Shown piece by piece: positions 44,466-52,010 of a stretch of 64,000 nt of DNA (position 1 is its first letter; each line of letters starts with the position of its first letter). The DNA is from UBA6054 sp963975575 (GTDB taxonomy: Bacteria; Planctomycetota; Phycisphaerae; Phycisphaerales; UBA1924), in contig CAXBHL010000002.1 in the NCBI GenBank assembly GCA_963975575.1, positions 186,001-250,000 of the forward strand, read 5' to 3'. The translations under genes were made by a program, and so were the position numbers. A model generated the notes under the pieces. That model was not told the origin of the DNA, searched no databases, and saw only the letters and a program-made list of their open reading frames with translations.

Positions 44466-45047
44466 TCAGAAGATACGGGGACGGTAATTGTGCTCAGGCG
44501 GGAATGCGTCCATAAAGCTCAAGCCGGCTGGGCCAGCAAGTGAGCCCGGAAAGAACAGAACGGCAGGGGTGGTTAAGCGGCCGTAGAGATGCTCCACGAG
44601 CGCGGACGTTCGGTAGACGGGAAACAGTCCTCCAGCACGGTTGAAAAAGATGACGTCGCGCGTCGGTTCAACGTCGTGCGGAACGCGTTGGACAACCGCA
44701 TCTACCAGTGGGTTGGTCTCGGAGAGGTAGGCATGGATCTGCTCAACGAGCTTTTCCGCGCCAGAGTCACGCTCTGCCATGGCGAGGCTCGGAGTCGGCA
44801 TGTCGTCGCGGATCAAGTCGTGCATCACCTCCGTCAGCGATATCTCTGTAACCCGCTTGCCGTGCTGCTCGAGGCGGGTGGCAAGAAGCACCAACTCCTG
44901 GCGAAGCTCGAGTTCGTCCGACGGTGGATAGTGGAAGATCGCATACGGCATATCGTGGTACGCGGAGAACGCAGTCTGCCGCGGGTCTGCCGATTGCAGC
45001 AGCGGTTCGAGCTTCCCTCGCAGTCTTTCGAGCCATTCTTTGGTCAT
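44466..45047 (-). CDS. brxB: BREX protein BrxB (DUF1788)
   Basis: A 193-residue protein of the DUF1788 family. The family features are visible: HDMPYAIFHYPPSDEL, then GKRVTEISLTEVMHDLI, then PTRDVIFFNRAGGLFPVYRTSALVEHLYG, and the end LSFMDAFPPEHNYRPRIF. BrxB is a cytoplasmic component required for BREX defence and forms complexes with BrxC and PglZ in characterised systems. The start codon overlaps the brxA stop (ATGA), so it is translationally coupled. Confidence 0.9.
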   Translation of the reverse strand: MTKEWLERLRGKLEPLLQSADPRQTAFSAYHDMPYAIFHYPPSDELELRQELVLLATRLEQHGKRVTEISLTEVMHDLIRDDMPTPSLAMAERDSGAEKLVEQIHAYLSETNPLVDAVVQRVPHDVEPTRDVIFFNRAGGLFPVYRTSALVEHLYGRLTTPAVLFFPGSLAGPAGLSFMDAFPPEHNYRPRIF

Positions 45048-45811
45048 GACAGGCTCCGTGCAAAGGCGGACTCTGATGCGAAGGGAAGCTTGAGCTCAAC
45101 CAGACTCCCAGCTCGATGGAATTCCACCTTGTGCAACTGGTGCAGACGCAGGAGCTCACTTTCGACATGTGCTGGTGACATCATGAAAATACGCCACCGC
45201 GGGCTGCTGATGACCTTCACGCTGCTTTGTTCCATGCGAAACAAATAGTGGAGTAAATACAGCATGCTCTCATGAGGTATGACATAGTCTGAAAAGAGTC
45301 GCTGTCGTCCGTTGTTGAGCAATCCAAATGCAACTGCAGTTCGCAGCAGTCCGGAGCTGGATTGGGTCACATTGCTATCGCTCCATGCGCCGAAGCCGGC
45401 TCGGGCAACAAAGTCCCTGACGAATGACTCCGCTGCGTCTCGCGAGACCTTGACGGCACCCCTTTCGTGTTCGGAAAACAGCCAATCGGAGAAGAATGCG
45501 TCGAGTAGAGCATCACTCTCGCAGCCGTGCCAGAGGAGTAGCGGACGCCAGACCGTCATGTCGCATCCGGTCTTTGCAAGGTCAACGAGGGGTGCTGGCG
45601 GGCCTGCCTCCCCGAATCGACGCAAGAGGATTTTTCCGAAGTCCTTTAGCCAGCCGATGCTTGGCCCGCCGACCGTATTTTGCCGTCGAAGTTCCCGTAC
45701 GTTGTCTTCTACGCTTGCCTGCAAGTCCCAATGAAGAAACGCGCGATATGTCTGGTCTGGAAAGAGACCCTTCGTCGCTAGGAATGAGGATGGACGGGTG
45801 GTATCACTCAC
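45044..45811 (-). CDS. brxA: BREX protein BrxA (DUF1819)
   Basis: A 255-residue protein of the DUF1819 (BrxA) family. It is a small helical protein that binds DNA in a characterised homologue. The typical N-terminus (FPDQTYRAFLHWDLQASVEDNVRELRRQNTVG) and the C-terminal segment with HESMLYLLHYLF are visible. GTG start at 45811 overlaps the brxE stop codon. G+C is visibly lower than in the flanking phage genes, as across the whole BREX block. Confidence 0.88.
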   Translation of the reverse strand: MSDTTRPSSFLATKGLFPDQTYRAFLHWDLQASVEDNVRELRRQNTVGGPSIGWLKDFGKILLRRFGEAGPPAPLVDLAKTGCDMTVWRPLLLWHGCESDALLDAFFSDWLFSEHERGAVKVSRDAAESFVRDFVARAGFGAWSDSNVTQSSSGLLRTAVAFGLLNNGRQRLFSDYVIPHESMLYLLHYLFRMEQSSVKVISSPRWRIFMMSPAHVESELLRLHQLHKVEFHRAGSLVELKLPFASESAFARSLS

Positions 45812-46383
45812 GCTGGGTATCCAAGGCGAGCAAATGGAACTGCGAGCTTGCCGGGCTCCCCTTTGCTGAAGGCCGCTGCGAGCTTGAGGATCAGGCTGTT
45901 TGAAATGCCGTCGTGATCGCCAAGAGGGACTGCGTTCCGATCAGCGGCCCTTCGCATGGACTTGATTGAGGCATGCTCCTCGTCGCTCAAGCCGATCACA
46001 GCGTCGAGAGCCGCGACCAGATCGGTCTTGTCGTTTGGGTCAGCGTTGAAGGCGGAGTGGATTGCCGCTGACCCGTTGGACAGCCAATTCGGCCAGCATT
46101 CATCAAACTGAGCCTCGACATCTGCGGGAAGGTCCCAGAGCGTGACCGCGTCAGGAGGCGCATAGACCTCGCGACAGCGGTTCCGAGCGACCTCGAACGC
46201 AAGCCGAGCTCTGGCGAACTGCTGGGTCCGGGGCATGCCCCTGCTAATCGAGATCCTGCCAGCGTCATGAAGGGTGCCAGAGCAGTCCCACCAGCGCAAC
46301 CCGTCCATATCGCCGGCCGATGCCACGAGGACGCGCGAGATGAAGACCGTCTCGAGGTTGATGGCTTCCATGGCGAGAGGCAC
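45808..46383 (-). CDS. brxE: BrxE-like protein, first gene of the BREX operon
   Basis: A 191-residue protein. The pattern 'SRVLVASAGDMDGLRWWD', then 'RGMPRTQQFARARLAFEVARNRCREVYAPPDAVTLWDLP', closely resembles, from memory, BREX type 6 BrxE proteins. The middle helical part is acidic and the end short. GGAGAAACC before GTG at 46383 favours that start over the ATG four codons later. It heads the operon and ends by overlapping brxA. Its function is unknown. The combination of a BrxE head with a brxL tail is not the textbook type 1 or type 6 layout. Confidence 0.75.
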   Translation of the reverse strand: MPLAMEAINLETVFISRVLVASAGDMDGLRWWDCSGTLHDAGRISISRGMPRTQQFARARLAFEVARNRCREVYAPPDAVTLWDLPADVEAQFDECWPNWLSNGSAAIHSAFNADPNDKTDLVAALDAVIGLSDEEHASIKSMRRAADRNAVPLGDHDGISNSLILKLAAAFSKGEPGKLAVPFARLGYPA

Positions 46384-46430
46384 GGTTTCTCCAGTGTCGG
46401 GGTCTATTTGGGACTCGAGCGGAACGGCTC

Positions 46431-46460
46431 TTGACCCGCCGGTTATGTGCAGGATATCCT
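46431..46460 (+). promoter_or_regulatory. Promoter of the XRE-ImmA operon
   Basis: TTGACC (46431-46436) and TATCCT (46455-46460) are 18 bases apart. The transcript would start near 46467, downstream of an in-frame ATG at 46447 and upstream of the ATG at 46501, which supports the later start for the repressor. Confidence 0.5.
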
Positions 46461-46466
46461 AAACAT
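46445..46466. promoter_or_regulatory. Candidate repressor operator shared by BREX and XRE operons
   Basis: ATGT-N2-AGGATATCCT-N2-ACAT is symmetric about position 46455.5 (a 10-bp perfect core with 4-bp outer arms). Both divergent -10 boxes lie within it. The XRE repressor encoded at 46501 is the obvious candidate ligand. Confidence 0.55.
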
Positions 46467-46485
46467 CGCCCCCTGTCCGGGTCAA
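46456..46485 (-). promoter_or_regulatory. Promoter of the BREX operon
   Basis: On the minus strand TTGACC (46485-46480) and TAGGAT (46461-46456) are 18 bases apart, the same -35 box and spacing as the divergent promoter. The predicted leader to the brxE GTG at 46383 is about 65 bases. Confidence 0.5.
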
Positions 46486-46500
46486 GGCGAGCACAACCGC

Positions 46501-46866
46501 ATGAGCGACCCCCTCCAGCATTTCGGTTCCGTCCTCCGCGAGCGGCGGATCGAGAAGGGCATCAGCCTGCGGAAGTTCGCCGAGCTCATAGACATCAGTC
46601 CGACATACCTGTCGCTCGTGGAAACCGGGAAGGCGGAGTATGCCCCCGCGGCTGAGCGTGTCCGCAAGATGGCCGAGGTGCTGGGCACTGACCCGGATCA
46701 CTGGATCGCGCTGGCCGGGCGCATGCCCGATGACGTCAAGAACATCATCCTGAAGGACCCGGAGCAGATGCCGGCGCTGCTCCGTGCCGCGAAGAACCTC
46801 ACCCCCGAGCAGCTCAAGAAGCTGATCGCCGATGCGGAGCGCAAGGGCAAGGGGGCCGAGGACTGA
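46501..46866 (+). CDS. XRE-family repressor
   Basis: A 121-residue regulator. Residues about 8-65 are a Cro/C1-type helix-turn-helix (FGSVLRERRIEKGISLRKFAELIDISPTYLSLVETGKAEYAPAAERVRKMAEVLG). The C-terminal helices (residues about 75-121) are Lys/Glu-rich and probably mediate oligomerisation or contact with the protease. The start at 46501 is preferred because the longer frame begins upstream of the predicted transcription start. The stop overlaps the ImmA-type protease start. It probably represses its own promoter and the divergent BREX promoter through the palindrome at 46445-46466. Confidence 0.88.
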   Translation: MSDPLQHFGSVLRERRIEKGISLRKFAELIDISPTYLSLVETGKAEYAPAAERVRKMAEVLGTDPDHWIALAGRMPDDVKNIILKDPEQMPALLRAAKNLTPEQLKKLIADAERKGKGAED

Positions 46867-47573
46867 TGGCCTCCGGATCGCACCAGAAGCACCGCGTGAA
46901 GTTCCTGCACGAGAAGCAGATCGAGCGCGAGGCCAAGCTCCTGCTCGACGAGTGGACGGAGAAGGGGCACGAGATCACCGTGCCGATCCCGCTCGACGAG
47001 CTGGTCGAGATCCACCTGCAGTTGCCGTTCGAGATCGTGGACCTGCGTTCGCAGTTCGGCGGGCACGATGTCATGGGCGCCATCTGGTTCAACGACGGCA
47101 CGATCCGCATCGACGCCTCGCTCGACCCGCACGAGTTCCCGCACCTGCGGGGGCGGTACAACTTCACCGTCGCGCACGAGGTGGGCCATTGGCGGCTGCA
47201 CCGTTCGCAGCTGCTCGACGACCCGAACGAGCGGACGCTCTTCGAGTCCGGCAGCAAGCCCGCGTTCGTGTGCCGCGATGGCGACAGCGTGCCCGAAGAG
47301 TGGCAGGCGAATGCGTTCGCGGGGTGCCTGTTGATGCCCCGTGAGCTGGTCTTCGACGAGTGGCACGCCTGGCGCGGAACCGATGCGCCGGTGCCGGACG
47401 CGGATCTGGATGTCCGACCTCTCGCCGGCGACCGGAAACGAGATGTTGAACTCGCCCGCGAGGCGCTGTGCAAACCGCTGGCGGAGAGGTTCGAGGTGTC
47501 CGCGCACGCGATGCGGATCCGCCTGGAGAACCTCGGGCTGTTCGTGAAGGAGATCGAACCCGGGCTGTTCTGA
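46866..47573 (+). CDS. ImmA/IrrE-family metallopeptidase
   Basis: A 235-residue zinc peptidase. The HExxH motif is HEVGH (residues 104-108) in FTVAHEVGHWRLH, followed by the family phrase QANAFAGCLLMPRELV, which contributes the third ligand region. In ICEBs1 and related elements such proteases cleave the partner XRE repressor to induce the element. It overlaps the repressor stop codon (TGATG). It likely inactivates the XRE protein on DNA damage or another signal and so would derepress the divergent BREX operon. This last point is inference. Confidence 0.88.
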   Translation: MASGSHQKHRVKFLHEKQIEREAKLLLDEWTEKGHEITVPIPLDELVEIHLQLPFEIVDLRSQFGGHDVMGAIWFNDGTIRIDASLDPHEFPHLRGRYNFTVAHEVGHWRLHRSQLLDDPNERTLFESGSKPAFVCRDGDSVPEEWQANAFAGCLLMPRELVFDEWHAWRGTDAPVPDADLDVRPLAGDRKRDVELAREALCKPLAERFEVSAHAMRIRLENLGLFVKEIEPGLF

Positions 47574-47611
47574 CGGGGTGCGTCGCCCTCTCTATTTGCC
47601 CGGAGTGTTTA

Positions 47612-47626
47612 CTGTCCACGGGACAG
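47612..47626. promoter_or_regulatory. CTGTCC-N3-GGACAG palindrome before the gene at 47640
   Basis: CTGTCC and GGACAG are separated by ACG, with two further matching T/A pairs outside. It lies 14 bases before the ATG. A single CTGTCC half-site also occurs in the regulatory region at 46473-46478. It could be a secondary operator or a small hairpin over the ribosome site. Confidence 0.35.
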
Positions 47627-47639
47627 AAAGGTATGAGTC

Positions 47640-48824
47640 ATGGCCAAGGCCTTTGACCCCCGCAAGGTGCTCAAGCAGATCGCCAACCCCCTCCTCCGCG
47701 CGTTCTTCGAGCGGCGCGGGGAGCTGACGGAGATCACATGGGATGAGCTCACCGAGCACAAGATCGAGCCCGTCTTCGAGGCGTGGCAGGCGCTGCCCGA
47801 GCGCCAGCGGCAGGAGGTTCAGGTCATCCTGCGCGACATCAACGAGCTGGCGGACCACCGTGGCATGGCGGTCCTGGCCGAGGAGATCCTCTGGCGCGAT
47901 GCGACCATGGCTGAGGATTTCAAGGCCCAGGCGAGCAAGCAGGACAAGGCGATGTGGGTGTACCTGCACTTGCCGGAGGCGTTCACCGAGGGCGCGATGT
48001 TCGCGCGGGCGGACAGCCTCGCTGCCGGCCGCCACTGGAAGCGTCGGAACAGCTTGCCGAAGGTGCCGCTCGAGGTGACGCCCGAGATGCTCGAGCGGCT
48101 CAGCGAGGCGCTCACCGCCTTCTACGGGCCCAAGCAGATGCGCGGGCGCTGCTGCAAGGTGGTCCACTACCGCCGTCAGGGCGGGGCGGATTACTTCTTC
48201 GCGTATCTGGACGACTACCCGGACAAGCACATCGTGTTCGACGCCGACAGCGACGAGCCCGTGGTGCGGTCGGACCGCTACGCCTTCGAGAACGTGTTCG
48301 TGTACAACGCCGATGACGGGTCGATGGAGGTGTTCGCGCAGGGCGGCAAGCCGGTCTGGGAGCCGTTGCAGCTGGCGTTCTGCAAGGCGGTGCTGGGCCG
48401 CGACGTGGACCCGGCCGACCCTCTGCGGCCGACCTTCAAGCTCGACCACCTGCTCAGCCCGGACTTCCCGCTGACCGTCGAGGCGACCGACGGCGTCGAG
48501 GACGCCCGCATCACGCAGATGCGCGTCGCGCCGCGCGGCAGCGGCGGCTGGATCGAGATCAAGGCCGACCCCAAAGCCTCGCCGAACGACATCTACCGCA
48601 AGATCGAGCGGTGGCTGCGCGCGGAGAACGTCACGGCCGAGGGCGCAAAGGTCCTGTCGGCCTCGGTCGCGATGCGGTTCCGGCACGACGGTCCGGGCCG
48701 GGCGCCCACGCTTCGGTTCAGCGTCTCGGCGCCGAACTCGAGCAACCTCAAGAGCAAGCCGGACGAGCAGCGGGCGGTCGGCGAACGGTGCCTTCGGCGC
48801 TGGGGGGTGACCGATGACCAGTGA
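47640..48824 (+). CDS. Unknown protein of the XRE-ImmA operon (394 aa)
   Basis: A 394-residue cytoplasmic protein that I do not recognise. The N-terminal 130 residues are helical (KVLKQIANPLLRAFFERRGELTEITWDELTEHKIEP, then an ADHRGMAVLAEEILW stretch). The middle part is beta-rich (GRCCKVVHYRRQGGADYFFAYLDDYPDKHIVFD). The C-terminus is alpha/beta (GSGGWIEIKADPKASPNDIYRKIERWL). There are no membrane segments and no obvious enzyme motif. An AAAGG site precedes the ATG. It overlaps the next gene by 11 bases, so the two act together. The position behind an XRE-ImmA pair and opposite BREX suggests a regulatory, sensing or defence role. Confidence 0.75.
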   Translation: MAKAFDPRKVLKQIANPLLRAFFERRGELTEITWDELTEHKIEPVFEAWQALPERQRQEVQVILRDINELADHRGMAVLAEEILWRDATMAEDFKAQASKQDKAMWVYLHLPEAFTEGAMFARADSLAAGRHWKRRNSLPKVPLEVTPEMLERLSEALTAFYGPKQMRGRCCKVVHYRRQGGADYFFAYLDDYPDKHIVFDADSDEPVVRSDRYAFENVFVYNADDGSMEVFAQGGKPVWEPLQLAFCKAVLGRDVDPADPLRPTFKLDHLLSPDFPLTVEATDGVEDARITQMRVAPRGSGGWIEIKADPKASPNDIYRKIERWLRAENVTAEGAKVLSASVAMRFRHDGPGRAPTLRFSVSAPNSSNLKSKPDEQRAVGERCLRRWGVTDDQ

Positions 48825-49785
48825 GGCCGTGATGCGACTGCTCCTCGAGGCGGCCGATGACCTCGGCCGCACCTTCGATCACCGCGACCTGAGCGAGTGG
48901 CCCCCGGGGTCGCTCCAGGTCTTCCGGGACCTCGGCGTCGTCCGCCGGTCCGCCGGCGGCCTGACCGCGTCGTGCCCGAGTTGTGACGACGGGCACATCG
49001 AGGTCGTGGCCGAGCGCCCCGGTCCCGACGGTCAGACGAGGCTCTACATCTACTGTCCGGAGCAACTCCGTCACGAGGTCACCGCCGAGATGTGCCAGGG
49101 CTGGGAGGTCAACCCGGACGGGCTGGCCGCGTGCGTCGCAGCCGGCCTGGGCCTCAAGGGCTCGCCGAAGGCCGTGGTGCCCAACCGGCTCTGCCGTCTT
49201 GGCCGGATCCCGTGCGACGGCACGACCCGCGAGGTCGTGTTCGCCGTGCGGCTCGGCGAGCCCGACGCGACCTCCGTGGTGGCGCATGTCGGGGTCGGCG
49301 GGCGAGCGATCGTGATCGTCCCCCGCCTCGTCCCCGACGACCGCATCTGGCCGGGGCGGGTCCCCGCGGTGGTGCAGCTGGACCGCGTGGGCGAGCTCGA
49401 TGGCGACCAGCTCGTGATCGATGGTGTTGCGTTCATGGAGTTCGTCGCCGAGGCGGACGCGATCGCGGAATCCAAGAGCCTGCTCCCGGTTGATCCCCAG
49501 GTCAAGAAGCAGGTCGTCCGGCGGCAGCTCAAGGCCGAGATCAAGGGCCACCTCAACGACGATGTGCTCATCGCTGCTCGGGTGACGCATGGTTCGACGA
49601 GGAAGGCCGCCGACGCATTGACGGAGCAGCTGGGTCGCCCCGTGTCCAAGGACCAGGTCCAGCGTGCCATCGACCGCGCTGGTGGTCTGGCCGCGATCTC
49701 CGAACTCGACGACTCAATCTCCGTCGCCCGGACTGTCGCGTCGCACAGCCGCGACAGGGCAAAGAAAATCGAGCAGTATCGCTAA
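48814..49785 (+). CDS. Unknown protein with zinc-binding motif and HTH-like C-terminus (323 aa)
   Basis: A 323-residue protein. A CPSC pair near residue 54 and a C near 82 (YIYCPEQ) suggest a zinc-binding site. Residues about 225-300 (KKQVVRRQLKAEIKGHLNDDVLIAARVTHGSTRKAADALTEQLGRPVSKDQVQRAIDRAGG) look like a helix-turn-helix with a DNA-binding helix SKDQVQRAI. No family is recognised. It overlaps the 394-residue protein gene. Together they form the tail of the operon that starts with the XRE repressor. A hairpin at 49817 may end the transcript. Confidence 0.75.
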   Translation: MTSEAVMRLLLEAADDLGRTFDHRDLSEWPPGSLQVFRDLGVVRRSAGGLTASCPSCDDGHIEVVAERPGPDGQTRLYIYCPEQLRHEVTAEMCQGWEVNPDGLAACVAAGLGLKGSPKAVVPNRLCRLGRIPCDGTTREVVFAVRLGEPDATSVVAHVGVGGRAIVIVPRLVPDDRIWPGRVPAVVQLDRVGELDGDQLVIDGVAFMEFVAEADAIAESKSLLPVDPQVKKQVVRRQLKAEIKGHLNDDVLIAARVTHGSTRKAADALTEQLGRPVSKDQVQRAIDRAGGLAAISELDDSISVARTVASHSRDRAKKIEQYR

Positions 49786-49816
49786 GCCCTGCATTTGCAT
49801 GTTCTTGCGGTCTTCG

Positions 49817-49837
49817 GGGCGGGCCTTCGGCTCGCCC
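49817..49837 (+). terminator. Possible terminator behind the XRE-ImmA operon
   Basis: GGGCGGGCC and GGCTCGCCC pair around TTC, with one G-T wobble, but only a weak TGATCCTT follows. The surrounding gap (49786-50008) otherwise shows no gene. Confidence 0.35.
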
Positions 49838-50008
49838 TGATCCTTGCGCCATCCGCGACACCCCGGCCCTCGTCCGAGGCCGGCCGGCTCATCACCGGCC
49901 AGTCACGGGCGCACCGGTGTTCTTCCACGACGAGCTGTCGCGGCACCGCTTTCGACGTGTTCCTGATGACTGGTTCGGGAGCCCAAACGCCGGCCTCGGA
50001 GCAATCCG

Positions 50009-50608
50009 ATGGCCGACAGGCACACCGTTGTCAGCGACCCGTTCACCGCCAAGCTCATCCGCATCAAGGCCGCGCAGCTCTGCCGGCGCAGCGACTTCTC
50101 GAGGTCGGACTACGACGACCTCCGGCAGGGCATGGCCGCCTACCTGATCGAGAAGGCGCACCTCTTCGACCCCGACCGCGGCAACATCGAGTCGTTCGTC
50201 ACGACCGCAATCAACACCTTTGTCCGCATGGAGCTGCGCTTCCGCTCCCAGGAGAAGCGCAGCGGGAACCTCGTTGCGGTCTCGCTCGAGCAGACCGAGG
50301 TGGGTGGCCGTGGTGGCGTTACCGCGCTCCGCGACGCCGCCGGCGAGCGTGACGGGTGCCGACGCACCGCGACGGTCACGCCGGACGCGTTCGAGTCGGT
50401 GGACCTTGCCGACGCGGTCGCGCACGCCATGTCCCGGCTCCGTCCCGACGACCGCGATCTGGTCGAACACGTCGCGCAGCACGGCTGGTCGAGCGCCTCG
50501 CGCGAGTGGACGCGGCGGATGGGCCGCCCGATCTGCCGCCGCTGGATCGAGCGGCGGCTGGCCACGCTGCGGTCCGCGTTCGAGGACGCGGGCCTCGGCC
50601 TGGCCTGA
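50009..50608 (+). CDS. Phage-encoded sigma-70-like factor
   Basis: A 199-residue protein. Residues about 25-75 (RRSDFSRSDYDDLRQGMAAYLIEKAHLFDPDRGNIESFVTTAINTFVRM) match sigma region 2 (the DDLRQ...FDPxRG phrase). A C-terminal helical part (AMSRLRPDDRDLVEHVAQHGWSSASREWTRRMGRPICRRWIERRLATLR) resembles region 4. Such short sigma-like proteins occur in phages and mobile elements. A GGAG site lies about 10 bases upstream. It may redirect host RNA polymerase to element promoters. Confidence 0.7.
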   Translation: MADRHTVVSDPFTAKLIRIKAAQLCRRSDFSRSDYDDLRQGMAAYLIEKAHLFDPDRGNIESFVTTAINTFVRMELRFRSQEKRSGNLVAVSLEQTEVGGRGGVTALRDAAGERDGCRRTATVTPDAFESVDLADAVAHAMSRLRPDDRDLVEHVAQHGWSSASREWTRRMGRPICRRWIERRLATLRSAFEDAGLGLA

Positions 50609-50748
50609 GTGCGCACTCCGAGGCGGCGCGGCATAGGTGGCAGGAGGAGGCCGCGCCCGCCTCCGTCGCCCGACGACCGGCCCCGGGGCGCCGTTCGGCA
50701 CCAGTCCCCGGGGCCGGCAGGGGCGATCCAGATCGCAGGAGGCACCGC

Positions 50749-51060
50749 GTGCAGAGCACCTTTCTTCGATTCACGTTTGACAGCCGAATCGACCTCAGCG
50801 ATGCCGAGGCGACGCTGCACCTGGCCATCCTCGCGGCCGAGGGTCTGTACGGCGAGGCCCGCGTCCGGATGGACGTCGCCTACTTCGCTGATCGGGCCCG
50901 GAGGGTGATCCACCTCGACACGGGCTCCCAGTCTGGTGACGCCGTGGCCCGGATCTTCACGATCTTCGCCGCCCGCGAGTTTGGCGACAGCGCGTTCGCG
51001 GTTCGCCGCGTCCGCGTGGCCCAGTCCCTGACGCCCGCGCCGGTGGGAGCGGCGGCTTGA
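50749..51060 (+). CDS. Small phage protein, unknown function
   Basis: A 103-residue protein starting with GTG at 50749, set by a strong AGGAGG 6 bases upstream. The sequence alternates beta strands and helices (FLRFTFDSRIDLSDAEATLHLAILAAEGLYGEARVRMDVAYF). No family is recognised. It is the first gene of a tightly spaced set (51066, 52007, 52804) that encodes the recombination functions, and its end abuts the next gene. It is probably a recombination accessory. Confidence 0.65.
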   Translation: MQSTFLRFTFDSRIDLSDAEATLHLAILAAEGLYGEARVRMDVAYFADRARRVIHLDTGSQSGDAVARIFTIFAAREFGDSAFAVRRVRVAQSLTPAPVGAAA

Positions 51061-51065
51061 GCAAT

Positions 51066-52010
51066 ATGAGCACCGAACGCAACGCGCCGCTGGTGCGGCT
51101 TGGCCAGGGCGACTACGAGCGGGAGATCCGTCCGGCGGATCTGGGCGGGCCTGAACTGCCGGCGCACGAGCTCGATCTCGGATTCCTGATCACCGAGCCG
51201 GCGGCCGTCTACCACGCCAAGGCCAAGGACAACCTCTCGTCGCACCAGCTCGCCGATTTCCGGCGCTGCCCGAAGCTGTACAGAAGGAAGCAGCTTGGTC
51301 TGATCCCGCAGCGTGACTCGGCGGCGTACGCCCTTGGGCGGGCCGCCCACGTGCTCATCCTCGAGGGACGGGAACGATTCGAAGCCCAGTTCGCGGTCGG
51401 CGGACCGATCAACCCGAAGACCGGTCAGCCGTTCGGCGTGCAGACGAAGGCGTTTGCTGACTGGGCAGCGTCGGTCGGCCGACCGGTGCTAAGCGACGCG
51501 GACGCGGCGCTGCTCGAACAGATGCGAGCCGGGGTGCACGACCACGTGTTCGCCCGCGAACTGCTTCGCTCGGGCGTCGCCGAGGGCGTCGTCCGGGCGG
51601 AGTACGGCGGCGTGCCGTGCCAGGCACGGATCGACTGGCTGAACCCCATCGCTGGCCGCGGCATCGTCGACCTGAAGACCTGCGACAACCTCGACGACTT
51701 CGAGCGTGACGTCCATCGCTACGGGTACGTCCATCAGATGGCGTTCTACCGCGAGCTAGTGGTCGAGGCCTGCGGCGTCGAGCTCGAGGTGCACCTGGTC
51801 GCGATCGAGAAACGCGAGCCGTACCGCTGCGGCGTGTGGCAGCTCTCGCGCCGGCTCCTTGACCGGGCCACCGAAGAGAACCTCGTCGCGATCGACGAAC
51901 TGCAGCGCTGCCGTGAGCACGACATCTGGCAGACCAGGTTCGAGTCGCTGCGTCTGATCGACATCGAAGCACCCGCCCCCTCATCGACCCACCCACAGGA
52001 GAACGCATGA
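51066..52010 (+). CDS. PD-(D/E)XK nuclease-like protein (DUF3799/RecE-like)
   Basis: A 314-residue nuclease of the group often annotated as phage exonuclease VIII-like. Visible motifs are LSSHQLADFRRCPKLYRRKQLG, GRAAHVLILEG, the catalytic PCQARIDWL...GIVDLKT (D-x-K type), and YGYVHQMAFYREL, which contains the conserved Q-x-x-x-Y. It probably degrades one strand of double-stranded DNA ends for annealing recombination. The ATG at 51066 is used; a TTG three codons upstream overlaps the previous stop. Confidence 0.82.
   Translation: MSTERNAPLVRLGQGDYEREIRPADLGGPELPAHELDLGFLITEPAAVYHAKAKDNLSSHQLADFRRCPKLYRRKQLGLIPQRDSAAYALGRAAHVLILEGRERFEAQFAVGGPINPKTGQPFGVQTKAFADWAASVGRPVLSDADAALLEQMRAGVHDHVFARELLRSGVAEGVVRAEYGGVPCQARIDWLNPIAGRGIVDLKTCDNLDDFERDVHRYGYVHQMAFYRELVVEACGVELEVHLVAIEKREPYRCGVWQLSRRLLDRATEENLVAIDELQRCREHDIWQTRFESLRLIDIEAPAPSSTHPQENA

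Noticed and set aside
46447..46500. ATG at 46447 as the start of the XRE gene.
   Set aside because: It lies inside the predicted -10/operator region and upstream of the predicted transcript start; homology begins after 46501.
28952..50636. An 11-base match (CGGCATAGGTG) between the left end of the element (near 28957) and the region before 50640.
   Set aside because: Too short and without matching flanks to be an attachment repeat in G+C-rich DNA.
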